From assembly GCA_003971905.1 (NCBI GenBank), contig RSEE01000092.1, forward strand, positions 1 to 64,000: 64,000 nucleotides of DNA, read 5' to 3'. Origin of the DNA: Moniliella sp. 'wahieum' (lineage: Eukaryota; Basidiomycota; Moniliellomycetes; Moniliellales; Moniliellaceae). How positions within the stretch are numbered: the first letter of the stretch is position 1; each line of letters opens with the position of its first letter. The translations under genes and the position numbers were made by a program. This document shows positions 62,206 to 64,000 of this stretch, piece by piece. The notes beneath the pieces were generated by a model. The model was not told the DNA's origin. It searched no databases and was given only the letters and a program-made list of their open reading frames with translations.

Positions 62206-64000
62206 GGACGTTCTCTACCATTTCCACTCTGTTGCATGTGAATAGGTGGAGGTAACCAAATTGGCCAACCAGGTTCATCGATCATCGATCATCATTGATA
62301 TGTATAACACAAGATAACGTCAATATACGCCGCTGTCCACGTCCGGTATGCGTACTTCTGTCTGAGATTTGACGCTTTGACGTCTCTTTCATGCCATAGG
62401 TACGTAGTAGGCCACGTCTCAAGCTCCTCAAGCCCCTGTGCCCCCCCTTTGGTGTCACACGCCCCCCACGAACGGGGGGGTGGGAGGGAAGGGGTGGCTG
62501 GGTGTGGCCTGTGGCGGTACTAGTAGCGGAGAGGAGGGAGCGGGGAGTCCCCCGTGTGTCGATCGGCTTGTGCAACAGGGTGCTGTGGTCGATGCGTCTT
62601 TTGCCAAAGTTGCTGGGGAAGGCGCTCAGGCGCTCCTCAGGCGCCCAGGCCTGAGCAAGCGGTCTGAGCCTCAGTCCTTCCGCTGAGCCGCTGAGGTACT
62701 AAAGAGGGCCCCGGCTGGACAGCTGAGCCACTGAGCTCTCTCACAGCCACATGTGCGGGTACAACAGTGTCCCAGTGTGCTCCGAGATCTGGCCACCATC
62801 GCCGCACCCTGTCGCACCCGCAACGACGAAGACCCGTGGCTCAGCGCCCAGCGCCCAAAAGCGCCAGTAGCCCAGATCTGTCTACGCCAGTCCCTGGCCC
62901 CACAGGCATCTCGACGTCATCGACGTCATCGATCAAGCGTCCCTTCATCAAGCATCCGTGCTCAGCTTGGGCGGCCCAGTCTAAGCACTCAGTCAGTACT
63001 CAGTTGAGTACGTCAAGTGTACTCACATTCTCAGCCGCTCAGCCGCGCTCAGCCAAGCCGCACCGGCGCAGCGCGCCCCGGCGGCCATTCCCGACGACGG
63101 ATAATTGCTGTGCGACACAGTCGAGGGATCTACAGAGTCACTAGGAAAGATGCATCGCATCAGTTGATGAGATTGACCTTAGTGTGACCTAGTGACCTAG
63201 TGACCTACCTTCCCATGCCGATGCGTGAGTCGGGAGTCGTGTTGAATTGTGTGGCTCTGTGCCGCGTGAGTTATTTTGTGACTACAGCGAGAGACCAGCT
63301 ATAGTGACTAGTGACTCTCTCGCCCTTTTCCCCTGGCCGTTGGAGCCTTTGTGTGCCAGACAGCGCGATGGCCACGCCTGCCGCCTCCGCAGCCGGTGCA
63401 GCAGACGACGAAGGTTATATAGTACCTGCCCCACACCCACCACCTGGCCCCAACGCTCGCTGCTGCCCCCCCTTCTCTCCGCTTTCGGCGCCGCTTCTGT
63501 TAATTGGCCCCTCAGGCCTCGGCCTCAACCCTCAACGTTCAACCAACGTTCAACCCTCAACGTTCAATCCGGCGTGAGAACCCCAAGGCGTTTCCAGTGG
63601 CGATTGAATACGAGCTAGCAGAGTGCCCCTGGCATCCATCCCCCTATTGTCCACCAGCTTTCCTCTCGGTGTGGATTGGATGGGAGGGTCTCCCCGCCAT
63701 CTCATCCTCGCCATCTGCACGCCACTTTCAGTTTCGTACCCGTCTGGGTAACCCTTTGCGTGGCCGAGCTGCCCTGCTGGTCTCTTCTGTGATCTCACCA
63801 GTCACTGCAACCTGATCTCTGACCTGCCGCCCTCATCTGGCTTCGTCATCCTCCAATTCCTGTCGGCGCTGAGGCTGATCTCAGCCACAAGTGCATTCTC
63901 GTCCCTCCCCAGCCACACCTGTCCACCCAGACACTCATCCATTGGCAATTCGCTCTCCCTCCTCCACCACAGCAGGCCGCTGTGCTCCGAGCAGCCGAGC
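62206..64000. other. End of window, no supported gene
   Basis: No protein family recognised. GTGACCTA repeats lie at 63183-63209 and GTTCAAC/CAACGTT heptamer-like repeats at 63533-63568. Several frames of 80-125 codons overlap each other and lack motifs. A gene could begin near the right edge. Confidence 0.45.

Overview
The window starts with an uninterrupted CCCTAA array (bases 1-34), so base 1 is a chromosome end and the sequence runs inward from a telomere. Gene content (histones H1, H3 and H4, frataxin, PP2A catalytic subunit, Ssk2-type MAPKKK, Pho80-type cyclin, Cdc50/Lem3 subunit, membrane-anchored glyoxal oxidase), introns of about 60-110 nt with GT...AG borders, and GC-rich DNA indicate a fungus, most probably a basidiomycete. 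The genus cannot be fixed from the sequence.

Layout. 0-4 kb: telomere, gene-poor subtelomere and a possible zinc-finger gene (-). 4.2-7 kb: BAHD-like acyltransferase and a Pmp3-type membrane peptide (+). 7.6-17 kb: tubulin-folding cofactor D (+) and PP2A catalytic subunit (-) were once tail-to-tail neighbours; a 0.55-kb segment carrying both gene ends is now present twice, with a 3.2-kb block holding a secreted alpha/beta-hydrolase between the copies. 17.7-24 kb: Ssk2-type MAPKKK (-) and an Apd1/Aim32-type protein (-). 24.6-32 kb: a decayed kinase-like copy, fossil LTR-element pieces and frataxin (+). 32.5-35.3 kb: OPT oligopeptide transporter (-). 36-39 kb: LINE and LTR remnants. 39.2-41.7 kb: glyoxal oxidase (-). 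43.3-45.2 kb: pseudokinase (-). 47-53.6 kb: H1, Pho80-like cyclin, a divergent H3/H4 pair and a Yra1/ALYREF-like RRM protein. 54-57.4 kb: an uncharacterised acidic protein (-) diverging from Cdc50 (+). 57.4-64 kb: mostly gene-free, with a 5'-truncated LINE at 60.1-62.2 kb.

Almost every conserved gene is split by one or a few single-base frame changes, often at or beside homopolymers. In PP2A the duplicated dead tail keeps a G that the apparently live gene lacks. This points to indel errors in a long-read consensus more than to mass pseudogenisation, so coordinates of multi-frame genes are outer limits.

The most interesting signals are: a repeated CGTTCACAA/TTGTGAACG element shared by the H1 and H3/H4 promoters; many short tandem arrays with a constant 7-bp period but different unit sequences in intergenic DNA; a kinase-like family whose catalytic Asp is Asn in both copies; the 0.55-kb duplication around the hydrolase block; and a 242-bp insertion with 5-bp target duplications. 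No complete new multi-gene system could be shown.
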